Origin: CAZBMJ01 sp964493205
GTDB lineage: Bacteria > Myxococcota > UBA727 > JABDBI01
Length of the DNA: 31,859 nt
Direction of reading: 5' to 3'
Assembly (NCBI GenBank): GCA_964493205.1
Contig: CAZBMJ010000028.1
Coordinates: 1 to 31,859, forward strand
Shown here: piece by piece, positions 16,971-24,937 of the stretch
Layout of the letters: the number at the start of each line of letters is the position of its first letter
Numbering within the stretch: the first letter of the stretch is position 1
Program-made: the position numbers and the translations under genes
The notes under the pieces: model-generated
Seen by the model: the letters and a program-made list of their open reading frames with translations, nothing else
The model's database searches: none
Told to the model about the DNA's origin: nothing

Positions 16971-17597
16971 ATGCTATCTAGAGAATTTCATAAAGACCTA
17001 AGTTCATTTACTCTTCTCACAAGTGAGATCAATGCTATTGGCTTATCTTTTTCTAAAGAGATAAAAGCAGAAAGTCTAAACTGTTTACTCAAAGAAGAAA
17101 ATAGTGACTTTTGCTGGCATACAAATAATTCTAGCTTACCTGTATTTTTTATTAAAGAAGAAAGTGAACAGTCTTATGTACTTGAAATAAAAGCTAAATT
17201 TAATCTTCTTTGTTCATGTGTGCGCTGTTTAAAAAATATTGAGCATGAGCTTAACTTAGATTTTAAAATTAGGTTACTTGATAAAGAAAAGATTTTGGAT
17301 GAATCAGACGATTTAAGCTGTGAAATATTTTTCGCTGATACAAACCTTGCCAGTTCTTACGAAAATGAGATGCCTGTGAGCTATTTCAGCAAAGATCGCA
17401 TTGATTTAGCATTAATTTTAAGAGAACAGATTTTTTTAGAGCTACCTGACTATCCAGCCTGTGGAAATAGATTTGCCCTAAATAAAAGTAAATGCCAGCT
17501 AGATTTTATTAATATTTCTGATAATGAAACATTGAACTTTAATAACCCCTTTTTTAAACTTTTGGAGAAAAATTATGCCAGTACCAAAGCGCCGTAA
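16971..17597 (+). CDS. DUF177 / YceD-family protein
   Basis: A member of the family that sits beside rpmF in most bacteria and in E. coli is linked to ribosomal RNA processing or stability. The family core is visible as CSCVRCLKNIEHELNLDFKI, with the C-x-R-C-L signature, and a C-terminal segment with the aspartate and leucine pattern LREQIFLELPDYPACG. The ATG at 16971 is preferred, because the frame extends to a TTG at 16935 that has no better signal. Its end overlaps the L32 gene by 23 bp, so the two are translationally coupled. Location beside L32 supports the call strongly. Confidence 0.85.
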   Translation: MLSREFHKDLSSFTLLTSEINAIGLSFSKEIKAESLNCLLKEENSDFCWHTNNSSLPVFFIKEESEQSYVLEIKAKFNLLCSCVRCLKNIEHELNLDFKIRLLDKEKILDESDDLSCEIFFADTNLASSYENEMPVSYFSKDRIDLALILREQIFLELPDYPACGNRFALNKSKCQLDFINISDNETLNFNNPFFKLLEKNYASTKAP

Positions 17598-17763
17598 ATC
17601 GGTATCTCGCACAAGAATGCAAAGAGCTGCTAACATGAGAATGGATTTTGAAGGCTTGCCAATGACCTGTAAAAGCTGTGGCGAACCCAAATTAGCTCAT
17701 AAAATTTGCCAATCCTGTGGTAAATACGCAGATAAACAGATAATTCCAGTTGTACAAAATTAA
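17575..17763 (+). CDS. rpmF: 50S ribosomal protein L32
   Basis: A 62-residue ribosomal protein beginning MPVPKRRKSVSRTRMQRAAN, diagnostic for L32, with a zinc-ribbon pair CKSCG and CQSCG. It has a strong TTGGAGAAAAATT ribosome binding region inside the end of the DUF177 gene. The usual plsX-fabH partners are not downstream here; a terminator follows instead. Very secure. Confidence 0.97.
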   Translation: MPVPKRRKSVSRTRMQRAANMRMDFEGLPMTCKSCGEPKLAHKICQSCGKYADKQIIPVVQN

Positions 17764-17789
17764 TTTTATTTTTAATTAATACCTTATAT

Positions 17790-17820
17790 AAAAGCTAGTT
17801 TTTTTGCTAGCTTTTATTTT
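17790..17820 (+). terminator. Rho-independent terminator after rpmF
   Basis: AAAAGCTAG at 17790-17798 pairs perfectly with CTAGCTTTT at 17807-17815, with a T-rich 8-base loop and a T-rich tail. It ends the DUF177-rpmF transcript, so the gene at 17842 needs its own promoter, for which only the TATATAT-rich stretch at 17820-17841 is available. Confidence 0.85.
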
Positions 17821-17841
17821 ATATATGGTTATATATATATT

Positions 17842-20199
17842 ATGAAATTATTTAGATTATCTTATTTGTTACTATTATTAACATCTTGTTCTCCCTTGAG
17901 TACCAGTAAAGGCGAAGGAGAGACAAAAAGCTCTACTCCTGCTACAACTCATACACCAGTCAACAAAGAACATGAAAAAAGCAATAATAAAGCGACATTA
18001 TCAGATGATGGGAATAAAAAAGATATCAGTAATTCGAATGTTGAAGGAGAAGCAAAAAACTCTATTCCTGCCACAACTCATACACCAGTCGACAAAAAAC
18101 ATGAAAAAAGCAATAATAAAGCGACATTATCAGATGATGGGAATAAAAAAGATATCAGTAATTCGGATGTTGAAGGAGAAGCAAAAAGCTCTACTCCTAC
18201 CAAAACTCATACATCAGTCAACAAAGAACATGAAAAAAACAATACTAAAGAAACCTTATCAGATTCTGAGCGTCAAAAAAATATTACCAACGCTGATTTA
18301 AAAGATAATTTTAACTTTGATCAATTTAAAGATGTTAATTGGTCAAATACTAAAACTTTTGGTACTCCTGGCAGCTATGCTACCCAAACAACCACGCCTC
18401 TTCCTGACGCTCTAGAACAAAAAGATTTTGGAATAACTAAAGACAATTATGAAGTGATTGATATTAAAGGAGATGGTTCTTGTTTTATGAGAGCCTCTTT
18501 TAATGCCGTTTTATATAGAGCATTTAATAATCAAAGCATATTTGATGAAATTATAAAAAATATACCTATTGTTGCTAAAAAATATGAAAATATCCCTGGC
18601 TTTAGTCAAAGATTTAGAGCAAAAGATCTAATAACCTTGCTTACAACCCTTAATAATCTGTCTGAATCAGAACAGCTAGAAGCTTTAAATAAGGATAAAG
18701 TAGATACATTTTTGAACTATTCTTTTAGAAGCTTATTTGCGGCTCGTAAAAACTCAAATAAAGATATAAAAGAGCTGCTTGATGTTAATGAGTGGGGTGA
18801 CGTAAGAAGAGCTATGTTTGATTTTCAAGAAATGCTAGTTCCTGAACATAATTTAGCTCTACTATTTCCTCAAAAAGGCCTAGAAGAGCAGTTTTCCATA
18901 AAAATACCTGGTGAAAATAAAAAAATTGAATTTACTAAGGATTACAGAAAAAAATTTATAGATCTTTATGACAAAAATATTGACTCAAAAAAATTAGAAG
19001 AAGACTATAAAAAAGCCAAAGAAGAATTTAATAAGACGCCTAATGAGCAAAAAGCAGTAATTGCTAATAAGTATGCTACTATTTTTGGACAAAACAACCA
19101 CTTAAGAATTATAAAAGATATTGAAGTTTTTAAAGAAAAAGGCGCAAAAAAACTTAAGGATTTTTACAAACTTGAAGAAATGTCTATTTTGCCTTACCGA
19201 ACTGCTGGCGGCAATCATGTACAAATAGTAATTCGTAAAGAGCAAAAATCTAACAAAATAAAATACTTACCTGATGATGAGCGTCAAAAAGATATTACCA
19301 ATCGGGATTTAAAAGATAATTTTAATTTTGATCAATTTAAGGACGTTAATTGGTCAGATACTAAAACTTTTGGCACTTCTGGGAGTTATGCAACAAAGAC
19401 TAATAAACCTATGCCTAAAGATCTTGAAATGCCTCTATTTGGAATCACAGGTGATAACTACCAAATAGTCGATATCAAAGGTGATGGTTCTTGTTTTATG
19501 AGAGCTTCTTTTCATGCGATTTTATTTAGAGCTTTTGAAAATGACGAAACATTTAGTGAATTTATTCAAAATATTAAATTAGCAACCAAAAAATATGCAG
19601 ATAGTCCAGGTTTTAGTAATAGATTTAGAGCTGATGATTTAATAACTTTACTTACTACTCTTAAAAATCTTTCCCCTAAGCAACGCATGCAAGAGCTTAA
19701 TAAAGACAAAGTAGATACGTTTTTAGATTATACCTTTAGAAGTTTAAATGCAGCACGAAGTTTTTCTCTTCTGAATGAACAGTATAGTCCTGAAGATCCT
19801 GAGAGAAAAGTATCTTTAAAGACCATAAAAGACAACTTAACTAATCATGAATTTGGAAATCATAGTTCTGCCATGAACAATCTTAGTCACCTTTTACCTA
19901 ACCAAGATATTATGTATCATCATGCTAGCGATATTAATGTCGAATATGCTATAGTTATTAGAAATGAATCAACGGGTTTTCACCCTAAATTAAATAATCA
20001 ATTTTTAAAAGACATGTTTAATAAACCAGAAATATCTAACCAGCAAAGAGTAAAAGATTTAAAAAAACGCAATAACATTGAAAATATGGCGGACTTTGGA
20101 AAAATTAGAGCTACTGCAGTAATGCCCTATAGAACTATAGGCGGTAATCATGTGCAATTAATAGTCAGGAAAGATGCTTTAGAACAGTTTGGATTTTAA
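17842..20199 (+). CDS. Lipoprotein with two tandem OTU-like cysteine protease domains
   Basis: A predicted ubiquitin-type isopeptidase. The N-terminus ends in the lipobox LTSC (Cys16), so it should be lipid-anchored. Residues 25-153 are three copies of a 43-residue hydrophilic repeat. Each of the two later halves starts with a related linker (KDNFNFDQFKDVNWS) and then an OTU-like domain. The first has the catalytic-type IKGDGSCFMRASF (Cys214) and GGNHVQIVIR (His459), with NEWGD near 318; the second has the same motifs at Cys551 and His770. OTU proteases use Cys in DGxC and a C-terminal His, so both copies look catalytically intact. OTU enzymes process ubiquitin, and bacterial examples are mostly effectors acting on eukaryotic hosts, so a host-directed role is likely but inferred. 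A bacterial lipoprotein with two OTU domains is unusual. The start has no strong ribosome binding site. Confidence 0.82.
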   Translation: MKLFRLSYLLLLLTSCSPLSTSKGEGETKSSTPATTHTPVNKEHEKSNNKATLSDDGNKKDISNSNVEGEAKNSIPATTHTPVDKKHEKSNNKATLSDDGNKKDISNSDVEGEAKSSTPTKTHTSVNKEHEKNNTKETLSDSERQKNITNADLKDNFNFDQFKDVNWSNTKTFGTPGSYATQTTTPLPDALEQKDFGITKDNYEVIDIKGDGSCFMRASFNAVLYRAFNNQSIFDEIIKNIPIVAKKYENIPGFSQRFRAKDLITLLTTLNNLSESEQLEALNKDKVDTFLNYSFRSLFAARKNSNKDIKELLDVNEWGDVRRAMFDFQEMLVPEHNLALLFPQKGLEEQFSIKIPGENKKIEFTKDYRKKFIDLYDKNIDSKKLEEDYKKAKEEFNKTPNEQKAVIANKYATIFGQNNHLRIIKDIEVFKEKGAKKLKDFYKLEEMSILPYRTAGGNHVQIVIRKEQKSNKIKYLPDDERQKDITNRDLKDNFNFDQFKDVNWSDTKTFGTSGSYATKTNKPMPKDLEMPLFGITGDNYQIVDIKGDGSCFMRASFHAILFRAFENDETFSEFIQNIKLATKKYADSPGFSNRFRADDLITLLTTLKNLSPKQRMQELNKDKVDTFLDYTFRSLNAARSFSLLNEQYSPEDPERKVSLKTIKDNLTNHEFGNHSSAMNNLSHLLPNQDIMYHHASDINVEYAIVIRNESTGFHPKLNNQFLKDMFNKPEISNQQRVKDLKKRNNIENMADFGKIRATAVMPYRTIGGNHVQLIVRKDALEQFGF
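17914..18300 (+). repeat. Three tandem 129-bp in-frame repeats in the OTU lipoprotein gene
   Basis: Units begin at 17914, 18043 and 18172, each 129 bp (43 codons). The first two are nearly identical over most of their length at DNA level, so the amplification is recent; the third has diverged. Each encodes a Lys, Glu, Asn, Ser and Thr-rich spacer with THTPV and HEKSNNK motifs. The end of the third unit is related to the linker before the second OTU domain near 19270. Confidence 0.9.
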
Positions 20200-20543
20200 T
20201 TTTTTGAAAGTTCAACAGCACGCAAAATCGCATCAATACCATCGAGAGTTAATGAAAAACTATCAATTTTTTTATCAATAAATGTCATTCCACTAAGCAT
20301 GTACCTTCCATTTGTGACACCAACAGAACCGCCTCCTATGCAGCTTACGGTTATCTTTATTGTTTGATTAGCATACGTAGCCCCACCTTCTTGATTGCCT
20401 ATAATTAAGTGATGTTTAGCTGAGTTATAGATAGCAAAACCAGAACGAAGAAACTCTGCAAGTTTCTGCTCTGACTTAGCATCTGCCAAAAGGCTCATAG
20501 AAGAAAAAGCGGTAAACATTACGAACAATAATTTAAGTTTCAT
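20196..20543 (-). CDS. Small secreted protein of unknown function
   Basis: Not recognised. The ATG at 20543 has a GAGG ribosome binding site six bases upstream; the in-frame ATG at 20561 lacks one. A signal peptide ends about ADA (near residue 20 from this start), leaving about 95 residues with a glycine-rich centre (IGGGSVGVTNGRYMLSG) and a C-terminal amphipathic helix. The last codons overlap the convergent OTU gene by a few bases. It is co-directional with the PiT gene upstream, 84 bp away. Confidence 0.65.
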   Translation of the reverse strand: MKLKLLFVMFTAFSSMSLLADAKSEQKLAEFLRSGFAIYNSAKHHLIIGNQEGGATYANQTIKITVSCIGGGSVGVTNGRYMLSGMTFIDKKIDSFSLTLDGIDAILRAVELSKN

Positions 20544-20627
20544 ACAAAACCTCATAAACAAGGTTCAACATATAAGTGTCTATAAATAATCCATAAAAAT
20601 TAAAATAAATAATCTAATAACCATAGG

Positions 20628-21875
20628 CTAGAATCTAAAAAAGTTTATCAATAAACAAAAGACTATTGAGATAAAAGCAGTGGCGGGCATGGTAATGATC
20701 CATGATCTGCCTATTTTTTTAATAACACCCAAGTCAATACCGCCAATACCACGAGCAAGGCCCACTCCAATAACTGAACCCACTAAAATATGAGTAGTAG
20801 ACACTGGAATACCTAGCGCGCTGCCTAACAAAATAGTTAAAGATGCGCCAAATTCTGCTGCAAAGCCACGAGTAGGAGTTATTTGGGTAATAGTTTTGCC
20901 AACAGTATAAATAACTTTCCGGCCAAAAGTTAATAAACCTACAACAATTCCCACAGCTCCCATTAATAAAAGCCAAAAAGGAACTGCATTTTGTTCTTCT
21001 ATAGTATTTTTTTGGATAACACTAATCACCGAAGCTGCTGGTCCTATGGAATTAGCCACGTCGTTACTACCATGAGCAAAGGCTAAAAAACAGGCCGTAA
21101 CCCATTGCATACGAGAAAATATTTTTTCTATTTTAGTAAGTATCACTACCCTACTTTGGCTATTTATTAAAAAAGAACGAGAATACAAATAAAAAACCAA
21201 CGCAAAAATAAGACCTAAGATAATACAAAAAGAAAAACCAAAAAAATTGATATTATTAACAAAAATTTTACTGGCTATCTTAAAAGTGAATGAACTGCTT
21301 AATAAAGTAACAATAAAACCAATCATGATTGGGACTATTATTTTTGCTCTTTTTAAAGGGTCGTAGGTATCAATAATAAATCTTAAAATAATTATTAAAC
21401 AAAAATAAGATACCAAACCACCAAGCACTGGCGAAACTAACCATGTAGAAAATATCGCAAGAATTTGGCTTAGCTTAATATGGGAAAATCCACCTTGAAC
21501 AACAGCAAAACCCAAAACAGCACCAACAATGCTATGAGTAGTGGATACAGGAAGACCTCGAAGCGTAGCATATTGAAGCCATGCAGCAGTAGCTAAGATC
21601 GCTGCAGTCATACCGTAAGCAAATCCCATTGGGTCAAGTGAAAATATATTAGGATCAACAAAACCTTGTTTAATGGTTTTACTAACTTCATCACCAATTA
21701 AAACTGCACCTAAAAATTCAAATATAGCTGCAATAAAAATGGCGTACTTAATCTTAAGGGCTCTGCTACCAACTGAGGTGCCCATAGTATTAGCTACGTC
21801 GTTAGCTCCAATATTAAAAGAAAGATAAAATCCAGCGATCAGTACTATTGTCAATAAAATAGTTATTGGTTCCAC
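20628..21875 (-). CDS. PiT-family inorganic phosphate transporter
   Basis: A low-affinity phosphate (or metal-phosphate) symporter in the inner membrane. It carries both PiT signatures as an inverted duplication: FNIGANDVANTMGTSVG near residue 20 and FAHGSNDVANSIGPAAS in the second half, plus two copies of the GxPVSTTH motif (LPVSTTHSIVGAVLG and IPVSTTHILVGSVIG). About ten hydrophobic helices fit 415 residues. The start is GTG with AGGA seven bases upstream. It follows the DUF47 gene by 9 bp, the standard pit-associated pairing. Confidence 0.95.
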   Translation of the reverse strand: MEPITILLTIVLIAGFYLSFNIGANDVANTMGTSVGSRALKIKYAIFIAAIFEFLGAVLIGDEVSKTIKQGFVDPNIFSLDPMGFAYGMTAAILATAAWLQYATLRGLPVSTTHSIVGAVLGFAVVQGGFSHIKLSQILAIFSTWLVSPVLGGLVSYFCLIIILRFIIDTYDPLKRAKIIVPIMIGFIVTLLSSSFTFKIASKIFVNNINFFGFSFCIILGLIFALVFYLYSRSFLINSQSRVVILTKIEKIFSRMQWVTACFLAFAHGSNDVANSIGPAASVISVIQKNTIEEQNAVPFWLLLMGAVGIVVGLLTFGRKVIYTVGKTITQITPTRGFAAEFGASLTILLGSALGIPVSTTHILVGSVIGVGLARGIGGIDLGVIKKIGRSWIITMPATAFISIVFCLLINFFRF

Positions 21876-21884
21876 TAATATTTC

Positions 21885-22553
21885 CTATTGCATAACTAGC
21901 ATAAGTCTTATGTGGCTCATCATTCTTTCAGAACAATTAGAAAGATTGCCTATTTTGTCAATTATTTTTATCCACATGATCAAAGAAGCAGGACAAAACT
22001 TATCTTCTACTTCAAATAATTTTTTACCTAAGCGATCTTGAGATTTATCAGCTTCATGTTCAAGCCTATCAATTTGGCCAATGCGCTCAATAACTTCTTG
22101 CGCATCTGGACCAGAAAATCCAGCCTCTAATAACCTATCAAGAGCAAAGATAACTTTTGCTGATTCATCTACTACTATATAAGTTTTCTCTAAAAATTCT
22201 TTAAAGGGCACGAGTAAAGCATCAGGCAATTCCATCCAGCGCATAGTAAGCAATACACCCAAATCTTCAGCGCTATCAGCAATATCATCCATATTAGACA
22301 AAACTTGCAACAAATCTCTGCGCTCTATGGGCAAAAAAATGCTTTTTGTAACCATGATGCGAATCTCTTGTTTGATAATGTCACACTCATGTTCTATTCG
22401 GCTAATTTCTATGGCAAAAGCTTTCACTCCATCTTGTTTTTTAGCAAATAAAGCATCAAACATTAGTTTAGTTTTTTGAACACATATTTGAGTTTTTTTC
22501 ATATGTTCTTTTAAGGAGCTAAAAGGATTTTTTGATATTAGATCCCACAACAT
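21885..22553 (-). CDS. DUF47 / PhoU-like phosphate transport regulator
   Basis: A helical PhoU-related protein (TIGR00153 type) that accompanies PiT transporters and is thought to regulate phosphate uptake. Charged helical segments such as IEHECDIIKQEIR and IDRLEHEADKSQDRLGKKLF carry the conserved E-x-E/D-D residues of the metal-binding PhoU bundle. Length (222) is normal. GGGGAT just upstream overlaps the end of the small gene before it. Confidence 0.92.
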   Translation of the reverse strand: MLWDLISKNPFSSLKEHMKKTQICVQKTKLMFDALFAKKQDGVKAFAIEISRIEHECDIIKQEIRIMVTKSIFLPIERRDLLQVLSNMDDIADSAEDLGVLLTMRWMELPDALLVPFKEFLEKTYIVVDESAKVIFALDRLLEAGFSGPDAQEVIERIGQIDRLEHEADKSQDRLGKKLFEVEDKFCPASLIMWIKIIDKIGNLSNCSERMMSHIRLMLVMQ

Positions 22554-22557
22554 ATTC

Positions 22558-22794
22558 TTATCCCCGAGTAGCTATAACACTGGCTATTATGCAAAAAAGT
22601 AAAGCAGCAAAACCTGCTAATAAGGCTTTTTTATCTATCCCACAAGCATTAAGTAAAAAGTGAAGGCGAGTTTTTTCTGCCTCTGAAATATTTGCAGATG
22701 CAAGCTCTTCTTTACACTTTTTGCGAACTTCATAAAAATTGCCATCAGCATACAGCTTTTCAATCAATAAAATTGCTTGATTCTTTTTATTCAT
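22558..22794 (-). CDS. Small tail-anchored protein, half-TPR-like
   Basis: Not firmly recognised. It is 78 residues: about 53 charged, helical residues resembling part of a tetratricopeptide-like hairpin (LLIEKLYADGNFYEVRKKC), then one hydrophobic segment (LLAGFAALLFCIIASVIA) at the extreme C-terminus, so it is predicted to be anchored in the inner membrane with its N-terminus in the cytoplasm. A good AAGGA site precedes the ATG. It starts 8 bp after the E1 gene and ends 4 bp before the DUF47 gene, so it belongs to the operon; a role as adaptor for the phosphate or E1 proteins is speculation. Confidence 0.75.
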   Translation of the reverse strand: MNKKNQAILLIEKLYADGNFYEVRKKCKEELASANISEAEKTRLHFLLNACGIDKKALLAGFAALLFCIIASVIATRG

Positions 22795-22802
22795 AAAAAT
22801 CC

Positions 22803-24872
22803 TTAAAATCTAGCTAAGTTTTTTAAGCTTTCTAAAATATTTTGCAAGTTGGGAAGTACCACGTCTTCTAAGACTGGGCTATAGGGAACTGGTGAATCTT
22901 TAGCAGCTAAGCGTACAACAGGAGCATCAAGAAACATAAAGCAATGCTGTGCTATTTCACTGGCTATTTCTGCACCAAAGCCCATAAATCTCATGTCTTC
23001 GTGTAGTACTAAAACTTTACCTGTCTTTTTAACTGCATCAAATACCAATTCTTTGTCATAAGGTACAATAGTTCTTAAATCTACTACCATTACACTTATG
23101 CCCTCATCTTTTAGAATGGCTGCTGCTTCAAGTGCTCTTTGGACCAGTATGCCATAGGTTATAACACAAATATCAGTACCTTGCGCTCTTATAACGCCCT
23201 TGCCAAAAGGTAATAAAAAGTTTGTGTCATGAGGTATTTTTGATTTAGCAAAATTTTGTCGATATAACCCTTTATGTTCTAAAAACAACACTGGATCATC
23301 ACCGTTAATAGCTGATTTAAGTAAACCATAGGCATCCAAAGCATTAGATGGCATAGCAATTTTTATGCCAGGAATATGTGCAAAAGTAGCTTCAATATTT
23401 TGTGAATGGCACAAACCACCATGTATATAGCCACCTACAGGAACTCTAATAATAACCTTAGAACTAAAATCGTTATTAGAACGATACCTGATAGTACAAA
23501 GCTCATTTCTTATTTGCATCATGGCAGTCCAAATATAGTCTGCAAATTGAATTTCTACTACAGGAACAAAACCTCTTAAGGCATAACCAATAGCAACGCC
23601 AACAATACTAGCTTCTGCCAAGGGAGAATTAAAGCATCTATCACTACCAAATTCTTCACTTAAGCCTCTGGTAGCTGTAAATACGCCACCCTTACCTAAG
23701 GCCACATCTTCACCAAATACTAAAATTTTCTCATCTTTAGTCATTTCTTCTTTTAAAGCTTTATTAATGGCATCTACTATTACTAACTCTTGGCATGAGT
23801 CATCAATAAGTGCTTCTTTAAAAATAGGTTCAGGCAGACTAGAGCAGACATGAGTAATAGCATTTTCTGGCTTTGGATCATCAGCAATTAAGGCTTTTTC
23901 ACTGGATTCGTCTATATGATTTTTTGTATCAGCATAAATAGATTCAAGTTGTTTTTTAGTGACAAGCTTTTTTTCAAGCAAATAGGTTTCTAATTTTTTT
24001 ATGGGATCGCGAAGTTTATCCTTATCAAGAGAAAGCTTTGTTCTATATTTGTTATGATCATCAGATGAACTATGAGGCAATAATCTAACAACTTCAGCAT
24101 CAACTAAACTTGGCCCAAAGCCATTACGAGCCATTTGCATAGTTTTTGTGGCCATAGTAAAACTTTTTTCTAAATCACAGCCATCAAGTTTTACCGTATT
24201 TAAACCATAAAAATTCATAAAATTTTCTGCTATTAAACCGCCAGGTCTTTGGCTATGAATTTCCACACTAATGGCATAATGATTATTTTGGATTAAAAAG
24301 ATCACTGGTGCCTTATCTTTAGCTGCCCAAGAAATAGCTTCATAAAATTCACCTTGAGAAGTCGTCCCATCACCTGCACTACAAACAGTAACGGGCATAA
24401 AAGGTATTTTTTTAGTTTCAAATAATCTTTTACAGGCTAGCGCGTTACCTACGGCTTGCAAAAATTGAGTACCGGTAGAAGAAGAACTTGTAGGAATATT
24501 AAGATCTTTATTGCCATAATGCATGGGCATTTGGCGGCCTGCAGAATGTGGATCAGATGCTTTAGCAAAAAATGCTAACAAGCACTCATAAGCGCTTTGG
24601 CCTAGTGCCATACAAAAAGCTTGATCTCGATAATAGGGAAATAAAAAATCAATTTTTTTATTCATAGCACTGGCAAATGCTACTTGCACAGCTTCATGCC
24701 CCATACAACCTATGTGAAAATAACTCTTGCCCTGCTTTAATAAAATCAACATCTTTTCGTCTAATAAACGAGAAGTAAGCATAGTTTTGTAAGATTCTAC
24801 TAAATCTATTTCTAAAGGCTTATCAAATTTTTTAAAAATTGATTTTTTTTGTTTGTTAACTTCTAAGCTCAT
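22803..24872 (-). CDS. 2-oxoacid dehydrogenase E1, fused alpha and beta subunits (branched-chain type)
   Basis: The thiamine-diphosphate-dependent decarboxylase of a 2-oxoacid dehydrogenase complex. Residues 25-330 are E1 alpha: the TPP-binding GDGTTSQGEF (G167-D168-G169) runs to NNHYAIS (N196-N197), and SSSTGTQ lies upstream. Residues 362-689 are E1 beta, with GEDVALGKGGVF, CFNSPLAEASIVGVAIGYAL and VPVGGYIHGG. Fused alpha/beta E1 proteins are known for branched-chain or pyruvate-type complexes in several phyla. The adjacent brnQ favours branched-chain oxoacids. No E2 or E3 gene is in the window. The fused length (689) fits. Start ATG with GGTGGTGAT upstream. Confidence 0.92.
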   Translation of the reverse strand: MSLEVNKQKKSIFKKFDKPLEIDLVESYKTMLTSRLLDEKMLILLKQGKSYFHIGCMGHEAVQVAFASAMNKKIDFLFPYYRDQAFCMALGQSAYECLLAFFAKASDPHSAGRQMPMHYGNKDLNIPTSSSSTGTQFLQAVGNALACKRLFETKKIPFMPVTVCSAGDGTTSQGEFYEAISWAAKDKAPVIFLIQNNHYAISVEIHSQRPGGLIAENFMNFYGLNTVKLDGCDLEKSFTMATKTMQMARNGFGPSLVDAEVVRLLPHSSSDDHNKYRTKLSLDKDKLRDPIKKLETYLLEKKLVTKKQLESIYADTKNHIDESSEKALIADDPKPENAITHVCSSLPEPIFKEALIDDSCQELVIVDAINKALKEEMTKDEKILVFGEDVALGKGGVFTATRGLSEEFGSDRCFNSPLAEASIVGVAIGYALRGFVPVVEIQFADYIWTAMMQIRNELCTIRYRSNNDFSSKVIIRVPVGGYIHGGLCHSQNIEATFAHIPGIKIAMPSNALDAYGLLKSAINGDDPVLFLEHKGLYRQNFAKSKIPHDTNFLLPFGKGVIRAQGTDICVITYGILVQRALEAAAILKDEGISVMVVDLRTIVPYDKELVFDAVKKTGKVLVLHEDMRFMGFGAEIASEIAQHCFMFLDAPVVRLAAKDSPVPYSPVLEDVVLPNLQNILESLKNLARF

Positions 24873-24937
24873 ATTTTATCACCACCAAGTATTTTGATAA
24901 AACATGACACTCTTTAAAGATTCTTTCAAGAATTAAA

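Noticed and set aside
17914..18300. Tandem repeat considered as a CRISPR-like array
   Set aside because: Units are 129 bp, contiguous without spacers, and in frame within a lipoprotein gene.
17972..18301. A 109-residue frame with its own internal repeats, in a different frame of the OTU lipoprotein
   Set aside because: It exists only because the 129-bp coding repeats are a multiple of three and keep other frames open; the OTU frame has signal peptide and domains.
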